A DNA stretch of 64,000 nt from Dryocosmus kuriphilus (taxonomy: Eukaryota > Arthropoda > Insecta > Hymenoptera > Cynipidae), in NCBI GenBank assembly GCA_038277395.1, contig CM076196.1, forward strand, positions 127,469,410-127,533,409. The letters run 5' to 3'. Below, one piece after another: positions 21,991-32,627 of this stretch. The notes under the pieces were generated by a model. The model ran no database searches. It was given only the letters and a program-made list of their open reading frames with translations, and was not told the origin of the DNA. The position numbers were made by a program, and so were the translations under genes. How positions within the stretch are numbered: position 1 is the stretch's first letter; each line of letters begins with the position of its first letter.

Positions 21991-22580
21991 CACTGTGCTC
22001 GCACTTCGTCTTCGCATTTATATACCAGCCAGAGGGGGGCGTTATTCCAAGCACACGATCACCAGCCCGTCGTGCCGATAACGTGCCAGGCACATTTGTT
22101 ATCTGGAATGTTACGTAAAGAAATATATAAGTTTTATACAGTGGTGGATCCAGACCTCGCTTGGAGGGGGAGGTGGGGTGGGGGAGGGCGATTGGGCAAA
22201 GTAGTATTTGAAAAGTTAAAAAAAAAAAAAGGTTGTCAAGTACAAAAAAATCGGGAACAATCTTACACATAGATTATTTCCACTGTTTTAATTACCTTAT
22301 TATAATCTCCAGGTATTATGAGTAGGGCTTATGGCAACAAAATTTTTCATTTTTTATTGTAAGTAGGATATATAACACTTATATACTTCGTTACGTAACC
22401 TATGCTCATTTGACTGTTTATTTGTAACATTAATTGATATTAAATTACTATGCGTTTATGTAAATTAAACCAATGAAACTTGTTTTGTAACGTAAAAAAA
22501 ATAAACACAATGGTTTAAGGGTTCTTGACAAAAAAAAAGAATAATTTCAATGTTCGTAGACTTATTTTTCTGTGTACTTG
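21990..22580 (+). repeat. Dispersed repeat, partner of 13.6-13.9 kb
   Basis: The part after 22398 aligns with the inverted copy at 13770-13610, and the part before 22110 shares GC-rich motifs with 13780-13930. The two halves are separated here by a 272-bp insertion (22119-22390) that the other copy lacks, which helps define that insertion. Confidence 0.65.
22119..22390. mobile_element. hAT-like MITE with 8-bp target duplication TTACGTAA
   Basis: TTACGTAA occurs at both borders (22111-22118 and 22391-22398). The inner ends, AGAAATATATAAGTTTTATA and TATAACACTTATATACTTCG, are inverted copies with few mismatches. An 8-bp duplication with short terminal inversions fits the hAT superfamily. The repeat partner at 13.7 kb lacks the insertion. 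The interior includes a G-rich run and GTGGTGGATCCAGAC near 22141, possibly a further nested fragment. Confidence 0.75.
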
Positions 22581-23475
22581 TATGTTTAATAAATCTCTTT
22601 TTTTTAAGTACGGCAATCAGGTATTCTGGTTCCGGAAATATTAATCACAGAAATTTCCAATTGTGCCGATTAAAATCTGCTACCCTAGTACTAAGTAGAT
22701 TACAGTTCAAAATTTTACATATTTTTACTGCTTCTCACAAAATATTCGCGTGTGCATGTATCTTTGCTGCATCGATATTTTTATGAAACTTCTTCTTTTT
22801 AAATATTTTCGGACGAAAAAAATGCACGTTTTTTCTTACTTTATACCCTTTTTATCAAAAAGTGTCGTTATTTTTATACTTTATAAGTTTTGTTTCGACA
22901 GAGGGTCATTATTTTTTGCTTCACGAATATAACATTGTTTTACATTTACAAATTATAAAGAATTCTTTCTATTTCTTATAATAATATAATCTATACATCA
23001 TGATTATATAATTTTAATGAGAGTATAAATACATTTTTTAAATATTTGCAAAAATACTTCTTACATCAACAGAAATCATCTATCAGTTCCTGCATTGTAT
23101 GAGACTGTTTCACAATAATAAAATAATAAAATTTCATTAAAAACTATAGCAATTATTTTAAGTTTACTTTATTTTTTCCAAAAACTGTTTGAAAATATGA
23201 ACAAATTTTTAAAAACTTAGAATTAATTTTTTTTTTTTAAATCGCAATAATTGAATTATAATGAAAATTATTTTATTACATAATTTTACTTCGTATTTTA
23301 AAATCTATTTAGTAAAGAATTATTTTCATAGTGATAATAGTAACCTAATTTATATCAATTCTTCCATATTTTCATTTTACTAATTTCAAATTAATTATAT
23401 TGCTTCATTTCTGAGAGAGCATAGGAGAGAGCCAAGACAAGAGATGACGAGAGAGCAAGTGTTCTCGCTCTGTCA
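22581..23475. other. AT-rich stretch without recognisable content
   Basis: Long A and T tracts and short chance frames; no repeat border, RNA or coding signal was found. Confidence 0.5.
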
Positions 23476-23496
23476 CCCCCCCCCCCCCCCCCCCCC
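23476..23496. repeat. Poly-C tract (21 C)
   Basis: An uninterrupted C run flanked by CTCGCTCTGTCA and GCCCGTAGG, one of three long G/C homopolymers in the window (others at 19577 and 35106). Confidence 0.95.
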
Positions 23497-23613
23497 GCCC
23501 GTAGGATGTGACAAGAATTTTCGCACATTTTAGCGCCGCAAATGCATTAGCGTTGGTTCTTCTTACTATTACTTCGTGGTTTCGATAAAAGAAATAGTCC
23601 ACCATACCTCTGT

Positions 23614-23763
23614 CACAGTTGAGAAATCCAAGTTGACGTCATTTTTTCCACAAGGTTAGTGATGGACGTTCAGAACGTATTCTGTCTTTGTCTTCTCAGC
23701 ATATGAAGACAAAGTAAGAGACACCTTCTGACAACATGATGTCAACTTAGATTATTCAATTCC
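23614..23763. repeat. Short hairpin MITE
   Basis: The ends TTGAGAAATCCAAGTTGACG and GATGTCAACTTAGATTATTC are near-inverted copies. An inner hairpin of TTTGTCTTC with GAAGACAAA sits at the centre. No gene is present. Confidence 0.6.
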
Positions 23764-23923
23764 GCCCTTAAGAGGAGCTGGAGTCACGGTGCCAAAAGCC
23801 TAAATCGAATGTGCCTCTGTTTTTAACTTATAGAGATAGAAAGAGAGGCTCATTAAAATCTCCACTTTAAAACCAGCTCCGGAGTGCAGCCAGTGGGCGT
23901 AAGTGGCGACCGGAAATAGTGTC

Positions 23924-24077
23924 TAGGGATGGGAGATTCTGCTAGTAAGCATCGATGTCAAAGACTCGATACTCTTCAAACATCGATACCAAGGAATCGA
24001 TTATTTTTATCAAGAATCGAAGAATTGAACAAGAATCGATAATCTCAGGATGGCGGGAAGATTTAAATTGAAAGTCT
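23924..24077 (+). repeat. ATCGAT-rich transposon end, interrupted by the mini-LTR element
   Basis: GTGTCTAGGGATGGG followed by repeated ATCGAT/AATCGA motifs. An inverted relative ends near 40098 (CCCATCCCTAGGTGTCTG). It looks like the terminus of a DNA transposon, cut at 24077 by the ribozyme-bearing element. Confidence 0.5.
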
Positions 24078-24133
24078 TGTAGGGACTCGCTATCAGGTCT
24101 CAATACAGACCGACTAGCTAGCTTGTCAACCAG

Positions 24134-24222
24134 TGGCTCATCGACAAGCATCACCATCTTCCCGCTCTAGAAAGTTAAGCACCGTTGAGCGCGCCTACAA
24201 CTCGGATGGGTGATCGGAGAAT
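24134..24222 (+). other. 5S-rRNA-derived segment inside the LTR
   Basis: AAGTTAAGC at 24172-24180 and GGATGGGTGATCGG at 24204-24217 match the box A and box C regions of 5S rRNA in correct order and spacing, with GAGCGCG between them as in the 5S core. The 5' side (ATCATCACC...CTCC) fits the preceding 5S helix more weakly. In 5S genes these boxes bind TFIIIA and recruit RNA polymerase III, so the LTR may have an internal polymerase III promoter. It is not a complete 5S gene. Confidence 0.75.
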
Positions 24223-24243
24223 CACATCTCTCCTCGCATCCCC

Positions 24244-24318
24244 AGGCGTCTGTGGCAGGGTTCACTTTTGTATCAGCCGCACTGATGAGTCCACATAAGT
24301 GGACCCGGGCGAAACGCC
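24244..24318 (+). ncRNA. Type III hammerhead ribozyme, intact core
   Basis: All core elements are present in type III order. Stem III GGCG (24245-24248) is followed by the U-H site T-C (24249-24250). Stem I TGTGGC (24251-24256) pairs with GCCGCA (24276-24281). CTGATGA lies at 24282-24288. Stem II GTCC (24289-24292) pairs with GGGC (24307-24310). GAAA lies at 24311-24314, and CGCC (24315-24318) closes stem III. Predicted cleavage follows C24250. A TTTT in loop I here (TTGT in the other copies) could terminate polymerase III. Self-cleavage is inferred from the known fold, not shown. Confidence 0.85.
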
Positions 24319-24409
24319 GGTGGCCGACAACAAGCTACCCAAACAGCTTTTGGAGTCTACCAACCTAATAGGAATCTGCTATACCAACCTGGTATACAGC
24401 TCATATAAT

Positions 24410-24423
24410 TGGTGAACCCGACG
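24410..24423 (+). promoter_or_regulatory. Primer-binding-site-like sequence
   Basis: TGGTGAACCCGACG starts with the TGG expected to pair with a tRNA 3' CCA end, 11 bases past the LTR. The second copy has TGGCGACCCCGACG at 34754-34767. The tRNA is not identified. Confidence 0.55.
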
Positions 24424-24760
24424 AATAGAACACACGCATAACCTTCTACATCACTGATTGGTCAACTTCGGACATCGCCCTGGCTCCGCCTTCTTCTGGT
24501 TCTTCAACACTTCGAACAAGAGCTCTTCTTCGTCACTCCGACGCAACTAGCCTTGTCGATAGCATTGGTCTTCAGCTGAGTCTTTCAAAGCGGCTTGGTC
24601 CCCCGCTCTACTCGCTCTCCAGCTTTAAAGTCGCGACGGTTGCAGCATTCTCGCTCCCATTTTCGCGCATCTGAACCAAGCCAGCGGTCTCTTCGCAACA
24701 TGCCTTCCGATGACCATCTAACAGCATCGTCCCAACCATCATTATCGTGCCTACGTCACT

Positions 24761-24770
24761 AGGGGGGGAG
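24761..24770 (+). promoter_or_regulatory. Polypurine tract
   Basis: AGGGGGGGAG lies directly upstream of the second LTR, the position of the plus-strand primer in LTR elements. In the second copy the same site has grown to a 36-base G run. Confidence 0.65.
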
Positions 24771-24777
24771 TACTATA

Positions 24778-25061
24778 TAGGGACTCACTATTAGGTCTCA
24801 ATACAGACCGATTAGCGTGTCAACCATTGGCTCATCGAAATCATCACCATCTTTCCGCTCCGGAAAGTTAAGCACCGTTGAGCGCGCCTACAACTCTGAT
24901 GGGTGATCGAAAATCACATCTCTCCTCGCATACCTAGACGTCTGTGGCACGATTCACTTGTGTATCAGCAATACTGATTCCCACGCAAGTGGACCCGGGA
25001 CGAAACGCAGGTGGCCAACAACAGGCTACACAAACAGCTTTTGGAGTGTACCTACCCAATA
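24778..25061 (+). repeat. 3' LTR of the mini-LTR element, truncated, with degenerate hammerhead
   Basis: It is a direct copy of 24078-24360, ending at CCTACCCAATA. The hammerhead equivalent (about 24936-25010) keeps stem I and GAAA, but three bases of the CTGATGA core are missing (CTGAT then TCCC) and stem III is mismatched, so this copy should not cleave. The distance between the two homologous cleavage points is 692 bases, the expected monomer size. Confidence 0.8.
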
Positions 25062-25506
25062 CTGCCGTGCAAATGGTAAAAGACATATCTACATTTTTTA
25101 ACGAAATTGAGCTGAAGTCATCTGTATATTTTTGACGCTCCACCTGACTTATTTCTATATAAGAAAAATGAAAATTCGGATTAGAAAGTTGTTAATTTTA
25201 AGAAAAAATTTTCTGTATCTACACGGGACACGGTACATGCAAATGGAAATAGGACGTATTTGTGAATCGAAAATGCGCATGCGCGTCTTGCAGTTACGTC
25301 CATCTCTGTAAAATATCGTGTAGCAGTTATATTTTACCATGTGAAATTCATGTTGTGTTGTAAGTATATTATAATATATACTGTAGAATAATATTAATTC
25401 GTATAAATTTAAATGAATTTCATATCTCGAACCACATTCTAAGCATGCAAATACATGCACGTCAGGAAATTCGATAAATTTTTTCGAATTTAGAAGGTTT
25501 ATAACA
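25062..25506. other. AT-rich spacer starting with a 32-bp sequence shared with 34679-34710
   Basis: 25062-25093 (beginning CTGCCGTGCAAATGG) matches the reverse complement of 34679-34710 with three differences; in both places it abuts the mini-LTR element. The remainder is non-coding and AT-rich. Confidence 0.7.
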
Positions 25507-25514
25507 TTTATAAG

Positions 25515-26080
25515 TGTTCGCACGCGTAACCGTGCTAATATTGAAAGAAATAAATGTTAATTCAGTTTAAGCCGTTTATTCTAGTAATCATAAATATTAC
25601 GGTGCTCAGATTAATGACAAAAAGTGAGTGGTTGAATTTAAATATGCCTGAGCTGAGATACATGGTAATCATTTCGAGGGTAGTTCAAGACTGACTTCTG
25701 CTAAGGAGCAGTTAAGGGAGGAGGCTAGATTCCGATGTTGCCAGAGACAAAATCTCTATACAGTTAAAATTTTTGAAAGGTGGCAACCTCGGAATTGCCC
25801 TGAGATGGTTCATCAAGCAGCCCGAGTGAGAGAAAGTTAAACTGACCGCACCAAGGGTCTATTGGGGGAGGATTGGGGCCTCAAGGAAACGTGCCGATTC
25901 TCGTGTTACTCACCGCACCAAGGGTCTATTGGGGGAGGATTGGGGCCTCAAGGAAACGTGCCGTTTCTCGTGTTACTCTGCTCAATAAAACACCACGTTT
26001 ACCAGATTTGGACACTTTCAAACACTCGGAAATTACAAATATTCAGTTGAGACATTATATTGCTGCAATTCACTAGATTC
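25515..26080 (-). repeat. 3' LTR of the BEL/Pao element (with 66-bp tandem duplication)
   Basis: It starts TGTTCGCACGCG and ends TTCACTAGATTC on the plus strand. It is 66 bases longer than the other LTR because a block around CCAAGGGTCTATTGGGGGAG is present twice in tandem (about 25845-25978). Confidence 0.9.
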
Positions 26081-26253
26081 AGTCAAACATCCCGCCCACT
26101 TTAAAAGGTCTTCTTTCTAAACAAGAAGTAAATGCAGTAATTAAAGAAACTTACTTATAAATAATACACAGTACATATACAGACAGTTAATATAATAAAA
26201 TATAAATGAATACAAGTTCAAAAATGTAACAAGGATATATGAAAGTTAATCAC

Positions 26254-27830
26254 TTAGGTATCGCAAAACGCAAGTTTTGAGACTGGTCGCCGCAAACTAG
26301 AGCCACTGACTCTAACAGTGGCGACTCGTATCACGTTGTCCTTCCCAGGATGTACTTCAGTGACCCTTCCAAGCTGCCACTTGAGAGAAGGAAGGTGATC
26401 CTCCTTTAAAAGAACCAAGGATCCTACTTTAATAGGATCAAGAGTCGTTCGTGACCATTTAGACCGCTGCTGGAGGTTATGCAAATACTCCCTCTGCCAG
26501 CGTTGCCAAAAGTGCTGGACCATTTGTTGTAAATGCTGGTAGCGGTCCAGTCGTGTGACCTTGATGTGACTTAAGTCTGGTTGCGGCAAGGCAACCAGTG
26601 AGTCTCCAATAAGGAAGTGTCCGGGAGTTAGAGGTTGAAGGTCATTGGGATCATCGGATAAGGGTGACAAAGGACGAGAATTCAAACAAGTTTCAACCTG
26701 AGTCAGCACTATGTACAATTCGGAAAAGGTTAGTTGAGTCTCACCGATGACTCGCTTCAAATGGTGCTTTACAGATTTGACAGCGCTTTTCCATAACCCG
26801 CCAAAGTGTGGGGCATGGGAAGGAATAAAATGCCAATTTATTCCCTCTCGAGATGAAAAGTTTGTTACATTTTCTTGGTGTTTAGAATCAAGTAATAATT
26901 TCGCAAGTTCGCTAAGCTCGTTCCGAGCGCCGATAAAATTTGTTCCCGTTGTCCGAATATACATTTTGAGGGCAACCTCGCCGAGATATAAAACGTTGAA
27001 GGCAACTCAAGAATCCGTAAGTCGTCAAGTCTATCGCAAGCTCTAAGTGAACGGCCTTTGTCACAAAGCACACGAATATACATAAATACGCCTTGGTAGT
27101 TGTTCGACTAGGAGCTCTATCTTTGACAAGGTACGGACCTGCATAATCGACTCCGCAGGAGTTAAAGGGACGCGCTGCGCTGGTATGACTCGAGCCGCAG
27201 GTAAGTTTCCCATAATATATTCGGTGCCTACTGGTTTAACTCGAAAACAGTGCACGCATTTCCGAAGTACAGTCTTGATAATGGTTTTACATTAAAGTGG
27301 CCAGTATTGTGCTTTTAGAGATGCTACCACGCTTTGACATCCAGCGTGCATTAATCGGTTATGTTCGTCCTTAATAATTAATCGCGTTAACAAGTGATTC
27401 GATGGTAATATAATGGGATGTTTTTGATCGAAAGGAAGAGATGCGTTGCTTAATCTCCCGCCCACTCTGAGCAGTCCCAACTTGTCAACAAATGGTTTGA
27501 GTGACTTAAGCTTGCTAGAGTTTGCAAGTTCCCTGTTTTGTTTAATACATTGAATCTCAGTGCAAAAAAATTCTGCCTGTGCTAATTTGATCAGCCGATG
27601 TTTCGTATGTCTTATTTCTTGGGGTGTGAGAAATCCTGTCTTCGGATCGGTGTTCGGCCTAGCTAAATTATCTCGGATTCGAAAGCAGTATGCGAGTACT
27701 CTAATGAACTTTACAAAGGAAGAGAAACGTTCAAAAATGGTTGAATCTTGTTTTTTGAGAGTGATTTGATTTGAAACGCAGCTTCTTCTCATTCCGGGAA
27801 CGATTTCAAGAGTGACGGCTTCTGAAATGG
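26254..27830 (-). pseudogene. BEL/Pao integrase with DUF5641 C-terminus
   Basis: 27792-27292 holds the H2C2 zinc-binding start (HPIILPSNHLLTRLIIKDEH...HAGCQSVVASL). After a frame break the core reads CGVDYAGPY (catalytic Asp) and VTKAVHLELA near 27160-27040, then YSDNGNKF (second Asp) near 26960. 26964-26254 contains the Glu segment (HFGGLWKSAVKSVKHHLKR) and the BEL-specific end LTPGHFLIGDSLVALPQPDL...WQRWQREYLHNLQQR. Between zinc finger and core the frame is shifted at least twice. Confidence 0.88.
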
Positions 27831-28006
27831 GTCAGTTTATCCGAGTTCTGTGATAATCAAGTGGGCCTATGTCACCAGATGTCTGATGTCAGTAGTTCAA
27901 CTGTATCGATTCCTCTTGAAATAATATCCGCTGGATTGTCAGAAGATGAAACATGGTTCCAGATTCCATCCTTTGTCAGCTCTTGTATTTTTGTAGTGCT
28001 GTTGGC

Positions 28007-29310
28007 TTAGTAAGTTTCCCATTTGCAAGAGGGACTCTTAATCCATCTGAGTGTAATCGTGGAATCACACCACAAAAACACACTAACAAAGTTCAGATTT
28101 ATTGAAGTAATCACTTTATGAGAAAGTTCTGCAAGTAGGAGTGCTCCGCAGAGTTCCAATCGTTGCAAGGAGATCTTTTTTAATGGGGCGACTCTTGATT
28201 TTGCATACAGGAGATTCACGGTGACATTTCCTTGAACGTTTATTGAGCGTATTTAAATCGATGCACCGTAAGCCTTTTCGGAAGCGTCGCAAAACCCGTG
28301 CATTTCTATTGTGACTGGATTTTCACATAAAGTTAGTCTTAGACCACTTACGTTATTGAGGCTGTACAGTTTATCTCGAAATTCTACCCATTTGGCGTGC
28401 ATTCGTTGAGGCAAAGATTCGTTCCATTCTAGTTTCAGTTCCCAAGTCCTTGAAGCAGAATCTTTGCTCGTATAGTGGCAGGACCAACGAGGCCGAGAAG
28501 ATCAAAGATTTGAGATACAAGTGCCAAAATAGTTCGTTTTGTCACTTTCAGTTGCGCTGAAATTTTTACAGAATATTGAAGTTCGTCGATATTCGATTTC
28601 CAAAGCAGTCCTAAAGTTTTAGGATCCTTATCTCCCTGAATCAGTCGATCTTGAGTTGAAAGGTCAGCTGTCAAAAATACTCGTTCATCATTTGAAGCCC
28701 ATTTCCGAAGTGATAGACCTGTTGAATCCAAAATTGAGATAAGTTCATCTTTGAGTGTTCCCGCCTCTTCGAGGGAATCTGCACCGGTTAGAAGATCGTC
28801 AACGTAAAAGTCATTTATAATAGCCTTGCTCGCAGTTGGATATTTGTCTTTCGTCTCTTCTCCGAGTTTTCGCAAACAACGGGTGGCCAAGTAGGGTGCG
28901 GATGCGGTTCCATACGTGACAGTGTTCAATTCAAAAATTTTAACAGGTTGACGGGTGTCCATTCTCAATAGAATTCGCTGCAATTTCCGTTGCTCTTCGT
29001 CGACGTAGGTCCGTCGGTACATTTTGGCAATGTCCGCCGAAAGTACGTACCTATGTTTTCGAAATCGCAGGACAATTGAGAAAAGGTCGTCTTGAATCGT
29101 CGGTCCAACTTGCTGTACATCGTTCAGTGATAATCCTGACGTTGTTTTCGACGATCCATCGAAAACTACACGAACTTTCGTAGTCGTACTGTCAGGCTTT
29201 ATGACAGCGTGATGCGGGATTTAACACATGGGAGAATTAGAGTGAATTCTTTCTGAAGGAACCTCTGTGATATCGCCTGAAGTTTCGTATTCCTTCATAA
29301 AATTAAAGTA
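28007..29310 (-). pseudogene. BEL/Pao reverse transcriptase and RNase H
   Basis: RT begins near 29300 with HHAVIKPDSTTTKVRVVFDG, after an in-frame stop near 29222. It continues with VLSADIAKMYR (first catalytic Asp), YGTASAPYLATRCL and NDFYVDDLLTGA (YVDD). The connecting region includes SLRKWASNDERVF and ALVSQIFDLLGLVGPAT. After a break near 28430, RNase H-like LWCDSTITLRWI is seen in 28219-28007 with LQRLELCGALLLAEL. Several frameshifts interrupt it. Confidence 0.88.
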
Positions 29311-29317
29311 CCCATCC

Positions 29318-30350
29318 TTAATTTGTGGATTCTTCAGTAATTTTCGTTCCACGCAGTTCAGGCGTTTTTTTTGCAATTTCTAACGATTCTCCTAATTCAT
29401 TAACCCTGTCAGTGTAGGGAACGTTAACTATAAATCGTCCATCAGGTGTGCGCTTAGTTATCGCTGTAAAGTGCTGCTCGCAAGGGTTTCTTGCATCGAG
29501 AGTTCCTTTGCCCTTACTGTCAACCACCTGTTCTACCTCGCAGAGTCGCTCAACTTGATTGTGCAATTGCTGGTTAGTAATGAGATGACACGAAGTTCTG
29601 GTGTCCTTGGAAGCCTTCAACGGTGACAGCTTACCCGCGGGAATCCATTCTAGCAAGGTCTTTTGCAGTAATGGACCGTCTGGATGAAGTCTAATCTGTC
29701 CAATGCATAACAAATCCCAGAATAATCCAGCCCCGATAAGAAGATCAATGTGAGAATTTTTAATTGTGAGATCGGCTAATTTAATATCCGACGGAACGAC
29801 GATTCTATCCAAGTCTCCTGGTGCAATTGGTACGTAATAGTAATGCGACTAGTGACTAAACATCGCAAAGAGGTTTGATATTCACCGAGGTTGGATTTTA
29901 TGACAGCGCGAGTTTGATGACGTAATTTAAGTCCGACCAGCTCGACACCCAAAACTGTCATGTCAACTGTGGTAGTTGGAAGGTCGAGTTTGCGGCACAA
30001 ATCCTGAGTTATCAAGTGAGGTTGTGATCCAGTGTCTAATAACGCTCTACATTCTTGTAACATTCCTTTTCGGTCTAGAATATAAACAATTGCGGTAGAT
30101 AAAATCACGTACGAGTCCTCATCATCATCGTGGTTTCGCGATGATCCCAAGAGAAGTGATGTTTGAGAATTTACATTCTCGCGTGGCATCTGTGTATTTT
30201 GTTCGGATTTTTCATGCGGAGTATTAAATTCAAGGTGACATAATTTGTGATGCTTTTTTGGACATTTCCTACACGAACCTGATTGACAGTTTTTATTTTG
30301 ATGTCCAGAGGAGAGGCAGTTGAAACACAAGCGAATTTCTAACTACACTC
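29318..30350 (-). pseudogene. BEL/Pao zinc knuckle, aspartic protease and linker
   Basis: 30330 onward reads CFNCLSSGHQNKNC, then CRKCPKKHHKLCH, two zinc-binding knuckles. These are followed by the aspartic-protease motif in CRALLDTGSQPHLIT (D-T-G catalytic triad intact). A frame change near 29800 leads to LTIKNSHIDLLIGAGLFWDL, the conserved segment after the BEL protease. The order knuckle-protease-RT is typical. Confidence 0.85.
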
Positions 30351-30636
30351 AATCGCTCGCTTACGGGAAGTTTCTTGAATTCTGTACAATCATCAAGAGC
30401 ATGAGGTTTCGTGCATAAAACACATGCAGATTTTTCTGTAGCTAAATGCGAAGAGACGTGGCCACTTAGTTTTTGTTGTGATTGGCCGCAGTCGATTTTC
30501 CCTGAGAGTTCGCGGGAGTTGTTTGCTTTTCGACGTGTGACCGTTGCAGAAATTTACAGTGATTCTCCAAGAAGGTTAAAAAGTCCGTTAAGTTTGTTCT
30601 TTCAGTGAAAGTTGCTTGCTTTTCTCCCACTCACGC

Positions 30637-31559
30637 TTAGTAGTAGAATCTATGTAATTTTTCACTCATGAGATATAATAGTAGCGTATCCCATGAGTCA
30701 GTCGGTTCGTTGAGTGCCTTTAACGCGCGTAAATTGCTATTAATGTCGTCAATAAACTGTCGCAATTCTATAAAAGATTCCTTGGATACTGCTTTACATT
30801 CACAAAATGCCTTTGTATGATGGTGAATGAGCGCGTCAGAGTCCTCGTATCGGTCCTTTAGACATTTCCACGCGATGTCATAACTTGTATCAGAAATGCC
30901 TAAAGACCGAATTACGCGCGCTACATCCCCGTGAAGTGCCTGATTTAGAAAATGAAATTTATCAATCCTTGAAATATCTCTACCATTAACAATTGCTTCA
31001 ACGGAATCACGAAATTTAATCCAGTTGTCGAACGTGCCGTCAAAGGTCGATAATGGCATCTTTGGTAAATGATAACCAGAATCGCTGTTTATCATAAGGA
31101 GAGAATCTGTAATTCTCATTGGAGGAAGGGAAGACACGGTTCTTTCAATCGCGGGCTGATTTTTCTTACTAATGTGAACTCTTAACAGACGCAATTAATT
31201 CGCAAAATCTATTTTCGAAGAATTCGCGTTTTTTTTTCTTCTTGCTGTTTTAGTTCGTCAGTATTAATCTCCGGATGTAACTCAACTAACATCTGCACGC
31301 GGTGAAATTCATCGTAAAGGGGTTCGAATTTCTCTAATTTTACACATAGTACACCTACATCCGAGCTACTGTTATCGAAATTATCCCAGAAGGTTTTGAA
31401 GCGAGTCACCTTAGAGAGTATCGTACCACGTTCAGTTTTCAATTCAGATTGTACAGGAGAAAGTAGGGACAGGAAGAATTTAAATTGGAGACTCACCGTT
31501 AGTTCCTGTAGTGATGTAGCACTCAGCAAGTCTGCGTCACAGGTACCCTGATGCATCAA
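30637..31559 (-). pseudogene. BEL/Pao gag region
   Basis: 31559-31209 encodes a helical N-terminal gag part (SELKTERGTILSKVTRFKTF). It shifts near 31205 into 31194-30637, which contains LPKMPLSTFDGTFDNWIKFR and DKFHFLNQALHGDVARVI, the conserved DUF1759-type core of BEL gag polyproteins. A further break separates it from the zinc-knuckle part near 30345. Gag would package the RNA in cytoplasmic particles; this copy cannot make an intact protein. Confidence 0.85.
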
Positions 31560-32127
31560 CGTAGTAGATACATGAGAAATCTGTTCTTATATTCCCACAC
31601 ATGAGTTCATAGTCCACAGTCACAGTTGTAATAGATGACTGGGTAGTGCAATCATCCACAGTTCATAACAAAATTAAATTTCAAGTTCAGAGAAAAGGTC
31701 AAATTCAAATTCAAATAAAACGTAAATATAAGTTCACTTCACAGTTCAGATTCAAAATTTAAATTTAAGGCAAATTAATTCGACATAATCGAATAAACGC
31801 GAAAGTTCATGTAGAGGTTGGACGTCCGAGTCTTGAACACCACTAATTTTCACGAACCACTCACTAGAATTTTGTCACAATCACATAACATCACAAGAAC
31901 TGCGCGACGGCAAACTCATGAAGTTCAAGTCCAGGTAAGCTCACAGACATTCACAAAGTCTTAAATAATCACAAGTGCCCGGTGGTTATAAAGTCCAAAT
32001 GATTACGAGCACAATCATTGACGTTAATTACCGAGTTCCCAGTTACACGAAAGTGCACTATAATCAAAGTTCAATTTAGAATACAACTTATTCACTGATT
32101 CAAATTCATTCGGTTTCGAAGGACCAA

Positions 32128-32627
32128 TGTTCGCACGCGTAACCGTGATAATATTAAAAGAAATAAATGTTATTTCAGTTTAAGCCGTTTATTCTAGTGA
32201 TCATAAATATTACAATGCACAGATTAATGACAAAAAATGAGTGGTTGAATTTAAAGACTGCATGAGCTAAGATACATGGTAATCATTTCGAGGGTAGTTC
32301 AAGACTGACTTCCGCTAAGGAGCAGTCAAGGGAGGAGGCTAGATTCCGATGTTGCCAGAGACAAAATCTTTATACAGTTAAAATTTTTGAAAGGTGGCAA
32401 CCTCGGAATTGCCCTGAGATAGTTCGTCAAGCAGCTCGAGTGAGAGAAAGTTAAACTGACCGTGCAAAGGGTCTATTGAGAGAGGATTGGGGCCTCAAGG
32501 AAACGTGTCGATTCTCGTGTTACTCTATTCAATGAAACACCACGTTTACCAAATTTGGATACTTTCAAACATTCGGAAATTACAAACATTCAGTTGAGAT
32601 ATTATATTGCCGCAATTCACTAGATTC
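32128..32627 (-). repeat. 5' LTR of the BEL/Pao element
   Basis: 500 bp, same ends as the left LTR, a single copy of the 66-bp block, and scattered point differences from its partner, so the insertion is not very recent. Confidence 0.9.

Larger units (their letters stand above)
24078..24398 (+). repeat. 5' LTR of the mini-LTR element
   Basis: About 321 bp beginning TGTAGGGACT and ending CTGGTATACA. Order of parts: leader, 5S-rRNA-like segment (24134-24222), type III hammerhead (24244-24318), and a 3' segment with CAAACAGCTTTTGGAGTC. The same order recurs in both other LTR copies. Confidence 0.8.
24078..25061 (+). mobile_element. Retrozyme-like mini-LTR retrotransposon (TRIM), copy 1
   Basis: Two direct repeats (24078-24398 and about 24778-25061) enclose a 380-base interior. 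The first repeat starts TGTAGGGACTCGC and ends GGTATACA, so it obeys TG...CA. A primer-binding-site-like TGGTGAACCCGACG lies just inside (24410-24423), and a G-rich polypurine tract (24761-24770) sits just before the second repeat. The interior has no gag or pol. Size, LTR length and hammerhead content match plant retrozymes; the 5S-like segment recalls plant Cassandra TRIMs. The right LTR is cut about 40 bases short. A related copy lies at 34711-35467. Confidence 0.85.
25515..32627 (-). mobile_element. BEL/Pao LTR retrotransposon, full length but decayed
   Basis: Two LTRs (25515-26080 and 32128-32627) flank gag, protease, RT, RNase H and integrase, read on the minus strand. TTTATAAG lies immediately outside both ends (25507-25514, 32628-32635) and is probably the target duplication, though 8 bp is longer than the 4-6 bp usual for this family. 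Next to the right LTR the minus strand reads TGGTCCTTCGAAACC, a plausible tRNA primer site. Reading frames are broken many times. Confidence 0.92.

Noticed and set aside
21830..22272. Overlapping ORFs in the GC-rich repeat
   Set aside because: Open on three frames because of composition; no domain recognised and not conserved in the partner repeat.
24134..24222. A genuine 5S rRNA gene
   Set aside because: Only the central and 3' promoter-box part is recognisable, and it is repeated as part of an LTR.
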